Notes under the pieces: generated by a model
What the model was told of the DNA's origin: nothing
The model's input: only the letters and a program-made list of their open reading frames with translations
Database searches by the model: none
Assembly (NCBI GenBank): GCA_018436095.1
Contig: JAHDMJ010000018.1
Span: 62,001 to 126,000 of the forward strand
DNA: 64,000 nt
Direction: 5' to 3'
From: Clostridia bacterium
Lineage (GTDB): Bacteria > Bacillota > Peptococcia > DRI-13 > UBA5745
Shown: positions 43,114 through 51,465 of the stretch, piece by piece
Numbering within the stretch: the first letter of the stretch is position 1
Layout of the letters: every line of letters begins with the position of its first letter
Program-made: the position numbers and the translations under genes

Positions 43114-43761
43114 CTAATCTCGACTATCCTTTAGTTGAATCGTCCTATTGGAAACACCTATTAGCCCTTCGTCTTTAAGGCGTTTTAACTCCCGAAATAA
43201 AGACGGACGCTGTACCCCAAGATAATCGGCAAGCTGCTTTTTGCTGATTGGCAGCCTGATAATATTCGAGCGCTGCAAAACAGATTGCTGTCTGAGATAT
43301 TCTAAAAGGTTTTCCCTTAGAGTCTTTTGTATTACCATCGTAATTTTTCGGTTAAGTTTCTGTGAATTATGGGACAACATCCCGACAAATTGCATTGTAA
43401 AATTGTAGTTCCGCAAAAAAAGGGATATCGCATTCTTGGTAACATGCAAAATCTGGGCGTCGGACTTACAGTAGATCGTAAATGGGTATGTATTGGCATT
43501 GCCAAACAGCAGATTTGCCCCCAGCATCTGGCCCTTGGAAAATTCAAACATCGTCATTACCGAACCGTTTTCAAACAGCGAGTAGGCAACGAGATTGCCG
43601 GACAAAACAATATCAAAGGTTTTACAGCTACCTTTTTGATTATAAACTGCCGCACCTTTTGAATAGCTCTTCAAATAAATTTGATTGTCCGAAATCAATG
43701 GCATAACCTCATCCGGCGATAGTTGTGAAAACAGCGGCATAGCTTTAATGAGCTCTATCAC
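43114..43761 (-). CDS. Crp/Fnr-family transcription regulator
   Basis: 215 residues: cyclic-nucleotide-binding-like domain (1-130) and a C-terminal HTH_Crp domain (145-210, LPISKKQLADYLGVQRPSLFRELKRLKDEGLI). No Fnr-type cysteine cluster at the N-terminus, so it probably senses a small ligand or heme rather than oxygen directly. It is divergent from the permease pair; the palindrome at 43798-43813 between them is a good operator candidate. Confidence 0.9.
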   Translation of the reverse strand: MIELIKAMPLFSQLSPDEVMPLISDNQIYLKSYSKGAAVYNQKGSCKTFDIVLSGNLVAYSLFENGSVMTMFEFSKGQMLGANLLFGNANTYPFTIYCKSDAQILHVTKNAISLFLRNYNFTMQFVGMLSHNSQKLNRKITMVIQKTLRENLLEYLRQQSVLQRSNIIRLPISKKQLADYLGVQRPSLFRELKRLKDEGLIGVSNRTIQLKDSRD

Positions 43762-43797
43762 GGCAGCATCACTCCCTGTTCAAATATTATAGCAAAA

Positions 43798-43813
43798 AGA
43801 AACATATGTTTCT
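43798..43813. promoter_or_regulatory. palindromic operator for the Crp/Fnr regulator
   Basis: Perfect 16-bp palindrome AGAAACATATGTTTCT centred 90 bases before the permease start and 45 before the regulator start. Its form fits Crp/Fnr-family half-sites; use by the adjacent regulator is inferred. Confidence 0.6.
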
Positions 43814-43895
43814 ATCCAGAGGCCAATCGAAACTTTACAATATATATACGTTAGACCCCGGCTCCGGGAAAGTAAATTAATCAGGGGGGATATGT

Positions 43896-44378
43896 ATGGA
43901 TGTTTTTACGCTGGCAATATGGATCGGTACGTTGATTTTTCTTGGAATTTCTCTTGCTAAAGATAAAGTAAAAACAAAACAAGTGCTCAAAATGGCCCTT
44001 GGAATGGGAAAAGGAATGGCTCCAAGCATCCTTTCCATAATTTTTGCAATTGGCCTGATTTTAACGTTGCTGCCGCCCGCTGAAATTGCTGCCTTTGTGA
44101 GCAATCAATCCGTCCTGTTGGCTACGGTGGTGGGAGCGCTGTTTGGCACCATCACACTGGTTCCCGCCTTTATTGCCTTTCCCCTGGTGGCTACGCTGGT
44201 CAAGGCAGGCGTCGGCGTGGTTCCCTCCGTCGCTTTCCTGACAACTCTGACAATGGTGGGAGTGGTTACGTTTCCTCTTGAGAAAAAGGCGTTTGGAGTA
44301 AAATTTACCGCAGTCCGCAACGGCCTTAGCTTTCTTTTTGCTATTGCTATCGCCCTTGTGATGGGGGTGATAATATGA
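43896..44378 (+). CDS. permease, N-terminal half (ArsP/UPF0718-like)
   Basis: 160-residue membrane protein with about five helices. The arrangement PSILSIIFAIGLILTLLPPAEIAAFV, then GTITLVPAFIAFPLVATLVKAGVG matches one half of the DUF318/ArsP permease family, which is normally about 320 residues in one chain; the other half is the next gene (4-base overlap). Probably forms a heteromeric exporter or carrier with it. GGGGGGA site upstream. Confidence 0.78.
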   Translation: MDVFTLAIWIGTLIFLGISLAKDKVKTKQVLKMALGMGKGMAPSILSIIFAIGLILTLLPPAEIAAFVSNQSVLLATVVGALFGTITLVPAFIAFPLVATLVKAGVGVVPSVAFLTTLTMVGVVTFPLEKKAFGVKFTAVRNGLSFLFAIAIALVMGVII

Positions 44379-45097
44379 CAATCATAAAAAAGATAAGGGA
44401 AAACCTATTCTTGGTCATTGTGGCCTTGATCTACATTATTATGTTTATCGCAAAACCGGCCATGGGAATTGAGGCACTGAAAAGCAGCGGGTATTATATC
44501 AAAGAAATGCTCATGATTATGCCGGTTATCTTCATTCTGACGGCACTTTTGGACATGTGGGTTCCCAAAGAAAAAATCATGAGGTATTTAGGCAAGGAGG
44601 CAAACGCAAAGGGCGTTGTTCTCTCTTTTGTAGTCGGCAGTATTTCAGCAGGCCCGGTTTATGCAGCGTTTCCAATGTGCGTTATGCTTCACAAAAAAGG
44701 GGCTTCCATTCGTAATATTGTCATTATCCTAAGCTCATGGGCTGTAATTAAGATTCCTATGCTCCTCAATGAGGCTAAATTCTTAGGGCCAAAATTCATG
44801 GCTATTCGATGGGTGCTTACCGTTATTGCCATCATCATTTTTTCTTGGATAACAGCGAAAATCATCAAGGATGAGGAGCTGCCGGGAGAAGTGATGGCCC
44901 AGGCCGGGCTTCATATCAACCGGGACGCCTGCATGGGCTGTACCCTATGCGCCAGGAACTATCCCGAAGTATTTGAGATGGAAAACAAGAAGGCGCTTGT
45001 AAAATCATATGATGCGTTGGACCCGGATAGGCTGGAGAACGCAATAAAATCATGTCCGGTAAAGGCTATATCTTATAATAATAGCATGAATATGTAA
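44375..45097 (+). CDS. permease, C-terminal half, with ferredoxin domain
   Basis: 240 residues: membrane part (about five helices; YLGKEANAKGVVLSFVVGSISAGPVYAAFPMCVML is the family core) followed after about 175 residues by a cytoplasmic [4Fe-4S] ferredoxin-like domain with CMGCTLC and CPVKAIS. The cluster suggests electron supply or redox control of transport; a related thioredoxin- or metal-linked function has been proposed for such permeases, but the substrate is unknown. Coupled to the preceding half. Confidence 0.8.
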   Translation: MTIIKKIRENLFLVIVALIYIIMFIAKPAMGIEALKSSGYYIKEMLMIMPVIFILTALLDMWVPKEKIMRYLGKEANAKGVVLSFVVGSISAGPVYAAFPMCVMLHKKGASIRNIVIILSSWAVIKIPMLLNEAKFLGPKFMAIRWVLTVIAIIIFSWITAKIIKDEELPGEVMAQAGLHINRDACMGCTLCARNYPEVFEMENKKALVKSYDALDPDRLENAIKSCPVKAISYNNSMNM

Positions 45098-45185
45098 TTC
45101 TCCGCAGAATTGAGGCTTTTCGTTAATTTGCAAAATTTGTAATATGCGGTATATAATATAAGGCATTAGCGAAAAGGAGGTCCTC

Positions 45186-46376
45186 ATGAAAGAGCTATTT
45201 TCAAAAATTTTACTATGCGTCCTTTTGGCGGCGGCTCTGGCCTTTACCGGCTTTATCGCCCTATTTATAGCTGCCTTGTCCGGCGTCGGCGAATTTTACC
45301 TTATCCTCATCGTGGTCTGCACAGGAGCCTTGATTATATTTGTGATTTTGAAAGTATTCGCTTTAATCAAGCCCCGGTTGCTTAAAATTCTATTTTTCTC
45401 CTTTTTAGGAGTTTCTGTCTTGGCCGTGGGCGTATATGAAGTAAACAAAGCCTACCACAATAGTTTTTCCCGGGTTAATGAGCAGGGAGTTAATTTAGAG
45501 CTTTATAAGCCCTTTGCGGAAAATACCAAGGCAGTGAAACTTGAAGAGGAATCAACTCTGAAATTGGAGGAGCAGCTGCCCCGGCTGGACGGGGCCACGG
45601 CCTTGTACCCGTTGTACTCTGCCTTTGCCCAGGCTGTTTATCCGGAAAAAGACTATGATATATACGCTGTGAAATACGATTATTTTCCAGGGGAAGGCGA
45701 AGTGGCCTGCACTAATACCGCAGGAGCATATTCAAGGCTTATCAATGGTGAAACGGATATTATCTTTGCAGCCCGTCCCTCGGAGCAGCAATTGAAGGAA
45801 GCCAAAGAGATGGGGGTTGAATTAAAGCTTACGCCTATCGGCAAAGAGGCTTTTGTGTTTTTTGTCAACGCCCGAAACGAGGCGGAGGGCCTTAGCACTG
45901 AGCAAATTCAGGATATTTATGCCGGTAAGATTACCAACTGGCAGGAGGTAGGCGGTAAAAACGAAAAGATCCGGGCTTTTCAACGCCCGGAAAACAGCGG
46001 CAGCCAGACCATGCTGCAAAAGTTGATGGAAGGCAAAACTTTGATGGTACCGCCTAAAGAGGATCTGGTCTTGGGGATGGGGGGGATTATTGAGCAGACA
46101 GCAAGCTACCGCAACTATAAGAATGCTATAGGCTATTCCTTCCTCTTCTTTGCTACGGAGATGATTCAAAACAACGAGATAAAATTGCTCAAAGTGGATG
46201 GGGTCAAACCCGACAAGGGCACTATTGCCAGCGGAGCCTATCCCCTGGCCACTGAGTTTTATGCCGTTACTGCAGGAACAAATCATCCCAATGTGGATAG
46301 CTTTATTCAATGGATACTGTCTCCCCAGGGACAATATTTAGTTGAAAAAACAGGATATACCTCTATAAATCGATAA
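45186..46376 (+). CDS. membrane-anchored PstS-like substrate-binding protein
   Basis: 396 residues: three N-terminal membrane helices (about 8-30, 36-60, 68-88), then a periplasmic-binding-protein type II domain (130-396) like phosphate-binding PstS: LPRLDGATALYPLYSAF, INGETDIIFAARPS, and ENSGSQTMLQKLM, with SGSQT as phosphate-binding type loop. No ABC permease or ATPase gene is adjacent, so it may act as a phosphate sensor or as an orphan binding protein. AAAAGGAGG site. Unlike typical PstS it has no lipobox. Confidence 0.8.
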   Translation: MKELFSKILLCVLLAAALAFTGFIALFIAALSGVGEFYLILIVVCTGALIIFVILKVFALIKPRLLKILFFSFLGVSVLAVGVYEVNKAYHNSFSRVNEQGVNLELYKPFAENTKAVKLEEESTLKLEEQLPRLDGATALYPLYSAFAQAVYPEKDYDIYAVKYDYFPGEGEVACTNTAGAYSRLINGETDIIFAARPSEQQLKEAKEMGVELKLTPIGKEAFVFFVNARNEAEGLSTEQIQDIYAGKITNWQEVGGKNEKIRAFQRPENSGSQTMLQKLMEGKTLMVPPKEDLVLGMGGIIEQTASYRNYKNAIGYSFLFFATEMIQNNEIKLLKVDGVKPDKGTIASGAYPLATEFYAVTAGTNHPNVDSFIQWILSPQGQYLVEKTGYTSINR

Positions 46377-46385
46377 ACAGATTAA

Positions 46386-46433
46386 TTGACAAAACGCAAC
46401 CTATTGCCTATAATAAGCAATAGGTTGCGTTTT
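46386..46433 (+). promoter_or_regulatory. promoter embedded in a palindrome, MarR operator candidate
   Basis: Perfect TTGACA (46386-46391), 17-bp spacer, perfect TATAAT (46409-46414). The arms AAAACGCAACCTATTGC (46391-46407) and its exact reverse complement (46417-46433) flank the -10, which sits in the 9-base centre. A dimeric regulator bound here would block RNA polymerase. Confidence 0.8.
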
Positions 46434-46451
46434 GTTTTGGAGGAGCGTAAA

Positions 46452-46916
46452 ATGAATATTCCCACAAGAGAATATCTATTTGGCAGTATCTTTCTTCTGG
46501 CCAACAAGCTGCAGGCTTTAGGGGACGCGATGCTGGAGGAGGTTAGCTTAAAACAATGGCTGCTGCTGGCCATGATTTTTAATATGGATACAAAGCAGCC
46601 GTCGGTGACGGAAATAGCGGAGTTTATCGGCAGCAGCCGCCAGAATGTCCGGAAGATGCTGGAGGTCCTCTGCGCCAAAGGCTATGTGACTCTTGGTGTA
46701 AACGAACAGGATAAACGTAATCTATCCGTAACCCTCACTGAGAAAACCTTTCAATTTTTTGGCCGGTTTGAAGCCAAAGGGGCTGCTTTTTTGGAACAGC
46801 TTTTTGACGGCGTCGGCAGCCCTCAGCAGGAAAGCGCCAGGATTACGGTGGAGGCCCTTTTTGATAATCTCGAAAGGATGAAAATACAATATGGCAAAAA
46901 TGATAGTCGTCTATAA
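46452..46916 (+). CDS. MarR-family transcription regulator
   Basis: 154-residue winged-helix protein: LKQWLLLAMIFN, SVTEIAEFIGSSRQNVRKMLEVLCAKGYV as the recognition helix region, and the wing NEQDKRNLSVTLTEK. Probably represses its own operon through the palindrome upstream. ATG 46452 with TTGGAGGAGCG upstream is used; the longer start in the palindrome is not. It overlaps the flavodoxin gene by 26 bases. Confidence 0.88.
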   Translation: MNIPTREYLFGSIFLLANKLQALGDAMLEEVSLKQWLLLAMIFNMDTKQPSVTEIAEFIGSSRQNVRKMLEVLCAKGYVTLGVNEQDKRNLSVTLTEKTFQFFGRFEAKGAAFLEQLFDGVGSPQQESARITVEALFDNLERMKIQYGKNDSRL

Positions 46917-47439
46917 ATCCCGCTATGGTTTTACGGACAAATATGCTCACTGGATTGCCCAGGAAACAGGTGCGGACTTGGCGGAGGCGGGCAAGATAAA
47001 GGCGGAGGATTTACAGAATTATGATGTGGTTATTTATGGCGGCGGTCTTTATGCCGGCGGCGTAAACGGGATTTCATTAATCACCAAAGCCTTTTCGTCA
47101 ATTGCGGATAAGGTTCTGTATTTGTTTACTGTGGGAGCCGCAGATGTATGTGATAAAGAAAATATTAACAATATCCGTCATTCATTGACGAAGGTTCTTA
47201 CCCCCGACATGATGAATAAAATCAAAATATTTCATTTCCGGGGCGGTATCGATTATCCCAGGCTCAGCTCCATTCACCGCATCATGATGGCCGCGATGGT
47301 AAAAACCATCAAGAAGAAGGGGGCGGCAGAATTAAATAATGAAGAAAAAATGATGCTGGATACCTACGGCCAAAGGGTAGATTTTACGGACAGAGCGGCT
47401 ATAGCCGGCATGATTGACGATCTGAAGCTTTTACAATAG
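46891..47439 (+). CDS. flavodoxin-domain protein
   Basis: 182 residues, flavodoxin fold: FMN loop KSRYGFTDKYAHWIA at residues 9-23, DVVIYGGGLYAGGV, and FTVGAADV. The C-terminal extension with a helix HRIMMAAMVKTIKKKG resembles the HemG/menaquinone-linked flavodoxins. Likely reduces a quinone or another small acceptor, with expression relieved by whatever the MarR regulator senses. Confidence 0.85.
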   Translation: MAKMIVVYKSRYGFTDKYAHWIAQETGADLAEAGKIKAEDLQNYDVVIYGGGLYAGGVNGISLITKAFSSIADKVLYLFTVGAADVCDKENINNIRHSLTKVLTPDMMNKIKIFHFRGGIDYPRLSSIHRIMMAAMVKTIKKKGAAELNNEEKMMLDTYGQRVDFTDRAAIAGMIDDLKLLQ

Positions 47440-47479
47440 GCCGGCAGCCGGCAGCAAATTAAAAAATTTCAAGACAAAC

Positions 47480-47515
47480 AAAAAAGCCGTCTCAATGAGA
47501 CGGCTTCGGTTTTTT
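47480..47515. terminator. bidirectional terminator between flavodoxin and csp
   Basis: AAAAAAGCCGTCTC/GAGACGGCTT with a 3-base loop, T-run on both sides. Confidence 0.9.
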
Positions 47516-47525
47516 GCTGGATTGC

Positions 47526-47738
47526 TTAAGCAATATTAACATTGACAGCACGAAGTTTACGGCTATCTTTGGGATCCTGCTCTACATCAAAGGTGATTCT
47601 TTGACCTTCGTTTAAAGAGCGGAAACCGCTGCTCTGAATAGCGGAAAAATGTACAAAGACATCGTCGCCTCCGTTATCATTGGTGATGAAGCCAAAGCCT
47701 TTGTCAGCATTAAACCATTTTACAGTACCATTATTCAT
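47526..47738 (-). CDS. cold-shock protein (CspA/CspB family)
   Basis: 70-residue OB-fold RNA chaperone with both nucleic-acid motifs, KGFGFIT and VFVHFS. Start ATG with AGGAGGT site. A leader of about 150 bp precedes the gene, as in other csp mRNAs. Confidence 0.95.
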   Translation of the reverse strand: MNNGTVKWFNADKGFGFITNDNGGDDVFVHFSAIQSSGFRSLNEGQRITFDVEQDPKDSRKLRAVNVNIA

Positions 47739-47980
47739 TGATGATACCTCCTAAAATTTTATTATTCTAGAGCAAAAGAAAAAACCACGGGTGTTGAAGC
47801 CAAAATGAAAATTGACTTACGACTCGTGGCAATCAATCTAATACATTTAGAACACTTCTTGAGTATAGAGGAAAAAGTTTAATTTGTCAATAGGGGATTT
47901 TAAACAAGAAAGCGGTATGGCCTATGCAACCATACCGCTTCATTAATATATAGAAATAATATTTAGAAATCAAGAGGGAA

Positions 47981-48454
47981 TCAGGCTAAGGCCTCAGGAT
48001 GGAACATGGGCACGCCGGTTTCCTCGTCGTAGCGGCGGATCATGTCAATCTTATCCAGCACGCCGATGATCACATCCGTAGTCATCAGCACCTTATTCAT
48101 CCCCTCGACCATATGGCCGCCGTAAGCGTTGCCATTGCGGTCGCTGAGGCTGCAGTGGAGATGCAGCAGGACTTCGCCGTTATCGCCATGGCAAATAGTG
48201 CCATTGGCGGAAATCAATTCAATTTGCCCTACAAACTCAGTGGGCTTACCATAGCCAAAGCCAAACTTCGCCGTAGTCACGGGCATGGGATTGCAGACAG
48301 CGGCGCCGTCAAGGCTGCCAATGGCGCTAAGCACCACGCCGTTTTTAATACCTTTCTGCTCACAGACTTCTTTAATGCCATTCATTACATCCATACCGGG
48401 ACCCAAACGAAAGGCTGCAACCTCTTTGATTGAACCATGGACTGTACGGATCAT
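47981..48454 (-). CDS. PPC/DUF296 domain protein
   Basis: 157 residues, single PPC (DUF296) domain: FRLGPGMDVMNGIKEVCEQ, VVLSAIGSLDGAAV, and LHLHCSLSDRNGNAYGGH with the conserved His residues that bind a metal. Such stand-alone bacterial proteins have no established role. Encoded after the GntR regulator on the same strand, 41 bp apart, probably one unit. Confidence 0.88.
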   Translation of the reverse strand: MIRTVHGSIKEVAAFRLGPGMDVMNGIKEVCEQKGIKNGVVLSAIGSLDGAAVCNPMPVTTAKFGFGYGKPTEFVGQIELISANGTICHGDNGEVLLHLHCSLSDRNGNAYGGHMVEGMNKVLMTTDVIIGVLDKIDMIRRYDEETGVPMFHPEALA

Positions 48455-48495
48455 ATTTACTCCATTCTGCCGCCGGCTATGTGCGGCTGGTCATT

Positions 48496-49230
48496 TTATT
48501 TTGTTTTTTCATCCTCCTCCTGCTCAGGCAGAGCAAATTGATGCATGTTATGATAATACTGCACAATTTCATGATTCAACCGCTCCTTGGAGGACCGTAC
48601 CTTGCCATTGCATAAATCCATATAGATAGCCTCATGGCGCAGACTTACGTCTTTACGCTGCTCCGGCGTCATGAACAGATTGATCTTTTCAAAATAAGAC
48701 CTCATTACTGCCATGTTCATCTGCATGGAGTTTATGATAAAGTTATTTTTTGAACCTCGATATATTGCATTATGAAAATTAAGATCATCCGCGTTGAACT
48801 TTACGCCGTCATCAAAATGAAGCTTCATGTTTTCAACGGCATTGCGCATTTCTTCGTAGTCTTCCTTTTCGGCCCGGAGCACGAAAAGCTCGAAGGCTTT
48901 GCCTTCCACTGCTTGCCGGAACTCGATAAAAAGACGGTGCTGTTCGTCTACTTGCGGAGGGCTGGCATTGCTGTATTTGATAAACTCATGGTAGCCGGCA
49001 GGAATACAAACGTAAGAGCCGATACCCTGCCTTGTATGCAGAAAGCCCTTGCTTTGCAGCATGGTAATCGCCATGCGGATGCTGGCTCTGCTGGTATTGT
49101 ATATCTTGCACAACTGATTTTCCGAAGGAATTTTTTCATCTACTGTCCAAACACCGTTAATAATGTTTTGCAGCATCATATTGTAAATTTCTTCGCTTCT
49201 GGTTAATTTTCCGGTTATATAATAATCCAT
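48496..49230 (-). CDS. GntR-family regulator (FadR/FCD type)
   Basis: 244 residues: N-terminal winged helix (IPSENQLCKIYNTSRASIRMAITMLQSKGFL) and a helical FCD ligand-binding domain (about 90-235) with the metal-binding Asp/His pattern (DDLNFHNAIY...RHEAIY). It probably senses a carboxylic acid and controls the neighbouring DUF169 or TRAP/dehydrogenase genes. ATG 49230 is preferred; a GTG at 49242 is possible. Confidence 0.85.
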   Translation of the reverse strand: MDYYITGKLTRSEEIYNMMLQNIINGVWTVDEKIPSENQLCKIYNTSRASIRMAITMLQSKGFLHTRQGIGSYVCIPAGYHEFIKYSNASPPQVDEQHRLFIEFRQAVEGKAFELFVLRAEKEDYEEMRNAVENMKLHFDDGVKFNADDLNFHNAIYRGSKNNFIINSMQMNMAVMRSYFEKINLFMTPEQRKDVSLRHEAIYMDLCNGKVRSSKERLNHEIVQYYHNMHQFALPEQEEDEKTK

Positions 49231-49422
49231 ATACACACCCACTTAATTATTATTAGATGTCAGACTTGTATTATCTTTAACGTCATAACAATAATTAACC
49301 ACATTTTCAAGAAGTTTTCAAGCTATTCTTTAGTTTGGGCTTAATTGTGCAAAATTTAGCAAGTAAACCCCGCACAAAGGAGGTGAAAAGGATTATGCAT
49401 ACAACCAAAAAATCTATTCATT

Positions 49423-50205
49423 CTATAAACCGCAGTAAGTGGCTAAATCATTATAATATACGGGAAATTTAGGCTGAGCCCCAATACCGGCAAAAGGTGT
49501 GGGAATGCGGGCGACGCCGCCTTTGTGGGTGGCTTCCAAGCCTTCGATGACGTCCTTAAACTTGCTGGCCGGCATAGCAAAGGCCACTTCGTTGTCGTCG
49601 GTTATGGCAAAAACCCGTTCGCCGCCGCCGGGAATAATCACGTTGCAGCGGTTTTCCGAAATCGGTACAATCACCTCGCCGCCGCAGGCGCCCCGTCCGG
49701 CAAAGCGGGATTCGATATAGCCGCCGGTATTGTATAGAGCGCCCTGGACAAAACGGGTGATCTGGGCTCCATTGCCGTAGCATACCACGCCATCGGGCTC
49801 AAAGCTGCAAAGATGAAGGGGGGCCAGCAATATGCCGCCGGTGTCCGGAACCGGCTTTTTGGGGGTGGTGGACTGAGTCAGTTTGCCTGCTTCCGGGCTG
49901 CCCGCATATAAAGGATGAACCAGGCTGCCGTCTTTCACGAAATCCGGTTCTTCTTTGTAGCCCAATATCACTTGGCCCAGGGGACAAGCCTGATCCTGCT
50001 GGTAAAGAGCCACTGCCCAGCCGTATTTGCGGGCCAGGCTCATGGCCTGGCAAAAGGCAATGGGGTAGCCGAAATCACGGGTGGGAACCTTCGTACGGGC
50101 GGGCAGCTCTTCGCCTTCCTTTAGGAATTTAAAAGCTACAGGAAAGGTTAAAGGGCGAATGTACTTAGAAATGGACTGGTCTAGCAACTTCACTTCTTCT
50201 GTCAT
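49423..50205 (-). CDS. DUF169 family protein
   Basis: 260 residues. DUF169 features: PVAFKFLKEGEELP, FCQAMSLARKYGWAV with the conserved Cys, YGNGAQITRFVQGALY, and the IPGGGERVFA segment. The family is widespread in anaerobes; it is cysteine-conserved, sometimes near oxidoreductases, and has no proven function. ATG 50205 with GAGGTGG upstream. Divergent from the catabolic operon at 50524. Confidence 0.85.
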   Translation of the reverse strand: MTEEVKLLDQSISKYIRPLTFPVAFKFLKEGEELPARTKVPTRDFGYPIAFCQAMSLARKYGWAVALYQQDQACPLGQVILGYKEEPDFVKDGSLVHPLYAGSPEAGKLTQSTTPKKPVPDTGGILLAPLHLCSFEPDGVVCYGNGAQITRFVQGALYNTGGYIESRFAGRGACGGEVIVPISENRCNVIIPGGGERVFAITDDNEVAFAMPASKFKDVIEGLEATHKGGVARIPTPFAGIGAQPKFPVYYNDLATYCGL

Positions 50206-50523
50206 GAAACCACCTCTTTCATCTTGTTTGTCTTGTAATACATGTATGATAATATTGCGGTAAGATTTTGTCAATAGCCTTTGCCCAGTACAGGTTCTAT
50301 CAAGAAACCCTAGTAATAACGGGCTTTCCTACTATCTACATCGGTTATCTCAAAAATTGATTGTTGACAAATAGAGCATTGAGAATTATCATACTTGTAT
50401 AACATGATGAATAAGTTAAACAGGTGATAAAACCTTGACATGGATTCTGTAAACCGCATTTCCAAACATGATGATTAAATTGTATTTCCAAAGCTCGATA
50501 GTCGAATAGCCGGAGGGAAGACG
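50206..50523. promoter_or_regulatory. divergent control region between DUF169 and the catabolic operon
   Basis: A 10-bp palindrome ATACATGTAT at 50236-50245, and ACTTGTATAACATGAT at 50391; the core ACTTGTAT also occurs at 49264 before the GntR gene. These may be operators of the GntR regulator. Weak evidence; no RNA gene seen. Confidence 0.3.
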
Positions 50524-51411
50524 ATGAAAAAAATTGGGATGATCGGGTTAGGCACAATGGGCCTTCCAATGGCAAAGAATCTGCTGGCCAAAAGCGGATT
50601 AACCGTTGTGGGCTATGATGTACATGAAAGCAAAATGGAATTATTCCGCCAAGCCGGCGGTATTACCGAAGATAGCATTATAAATATCGCAAAAGTCTGT
50701 CAATTCATATTTCTCAGCCTGCCCAGCAATGCCAGCGTTGACGGTGCAATCCGGACAATTCTCCAGAACGCCAGGGAAGGTACCATCATTATTGATTTAA
50801 GCTCCACGGCGCCCCGTATCTTGCAGGACCTGTATCCTATGGCTTGCGCCGCCGGCGTGCAGCTTCTGGATTCTCCCGTCAGCGGCGGCGAAAGGGCTGC
50901 CATTGCCGGCGAACTGGTGTTGATGTGCGGCGGCGACAGTGAAGCCGTTGAAACTGTAAGGGCGCTTTTATGTTGCATCGGCCGGCGGATCACTTATATG
51001 GGGCCCATCGGCAGCGGCAATATCGCCAAACTGGCCAATAATATGATCGTTGGCTGCAACATCATAGCCATGGGGGAAGCTTTCGCATTTGCCCAAAAAG
51101 CGGGTATCGATCCGATGGTCTTATTTGCCGCCATCAAGGACGGCTATGCAGCCAGTACAGTTCTTAATGAAAAAGCGCCGAAGATCATTGCCCGGGATTT
51201 CCGGCCCAGCGCCAAAACTATACTCCATCAAAAGGACCTCAGAAACGCCGCCGAGCTGGCTGACAGCATGGGAGTTGAAATTCCCTTTGCGGCTTTGGCA
51301 TTGGAATACATGGAGCAAATGGCAGCCCGCAATCTGGGAAATGAAGACCATTGCGCTTGTATAAAAATTATTGAAGAAAGAATGGGGGTAGTAATCAGCG
51401 GAGGAAAATAA
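50524..51411 (+). CDS. beta-hydroxyacid dehydrogenase (3-hydroxyisobutyrate/tartronate semialdehyde reductase family)
   Basis: 295-residue NAD(P)-dependent enzyme oxidising a 3-hydroxy acid. Rossmann motif IGLGTMGLPMAKNLL at the start, substrate loop DSPVSGGERAAIAG near 120, catalytic Lys in GSGNIAKLANNMIVG near 170, and the C-terminal cofactor helix KDLRNAAELA. Specificity (3-hydroxyisobutyrate, glycerate or other) cannot be read. First gene of the TRAP/dehydrogenase operon, which points to its substrate being the imported compound. Start ATG follows CGGAGGGAAG. Confidence 0.9.
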   Translation: MKKIGMIGLGTMGLPMAKNLLAKSGLTVVGYDVHESKMELFRQAGGITEDSIINIAKVCQFIFLSLPSNASVDGAIRTILQNAREGTIIIDLSSTAPRILQDLYPMACAAGVQLLDSPVSGGERAAIAGELVLMCGGDSEAVETVRALLCCIGRRITYMGPIGSGNIAKLANNMIVGCNIIAMGEAFAFAQKAGIDPMVLFAAIKDGYAASTVLNEKAPKIIARDFRPSAKTILHQKDLRNAAELADSMGVEIPFAALALEYMEQMAARNLGNEDHCACIKIIEERMGVVISGGK

Positions 51412-51465
51412 CGGACTTATTGCTATGGCAGGGGAAGAATATAAAAACGAATGGAGGAACAGAAA

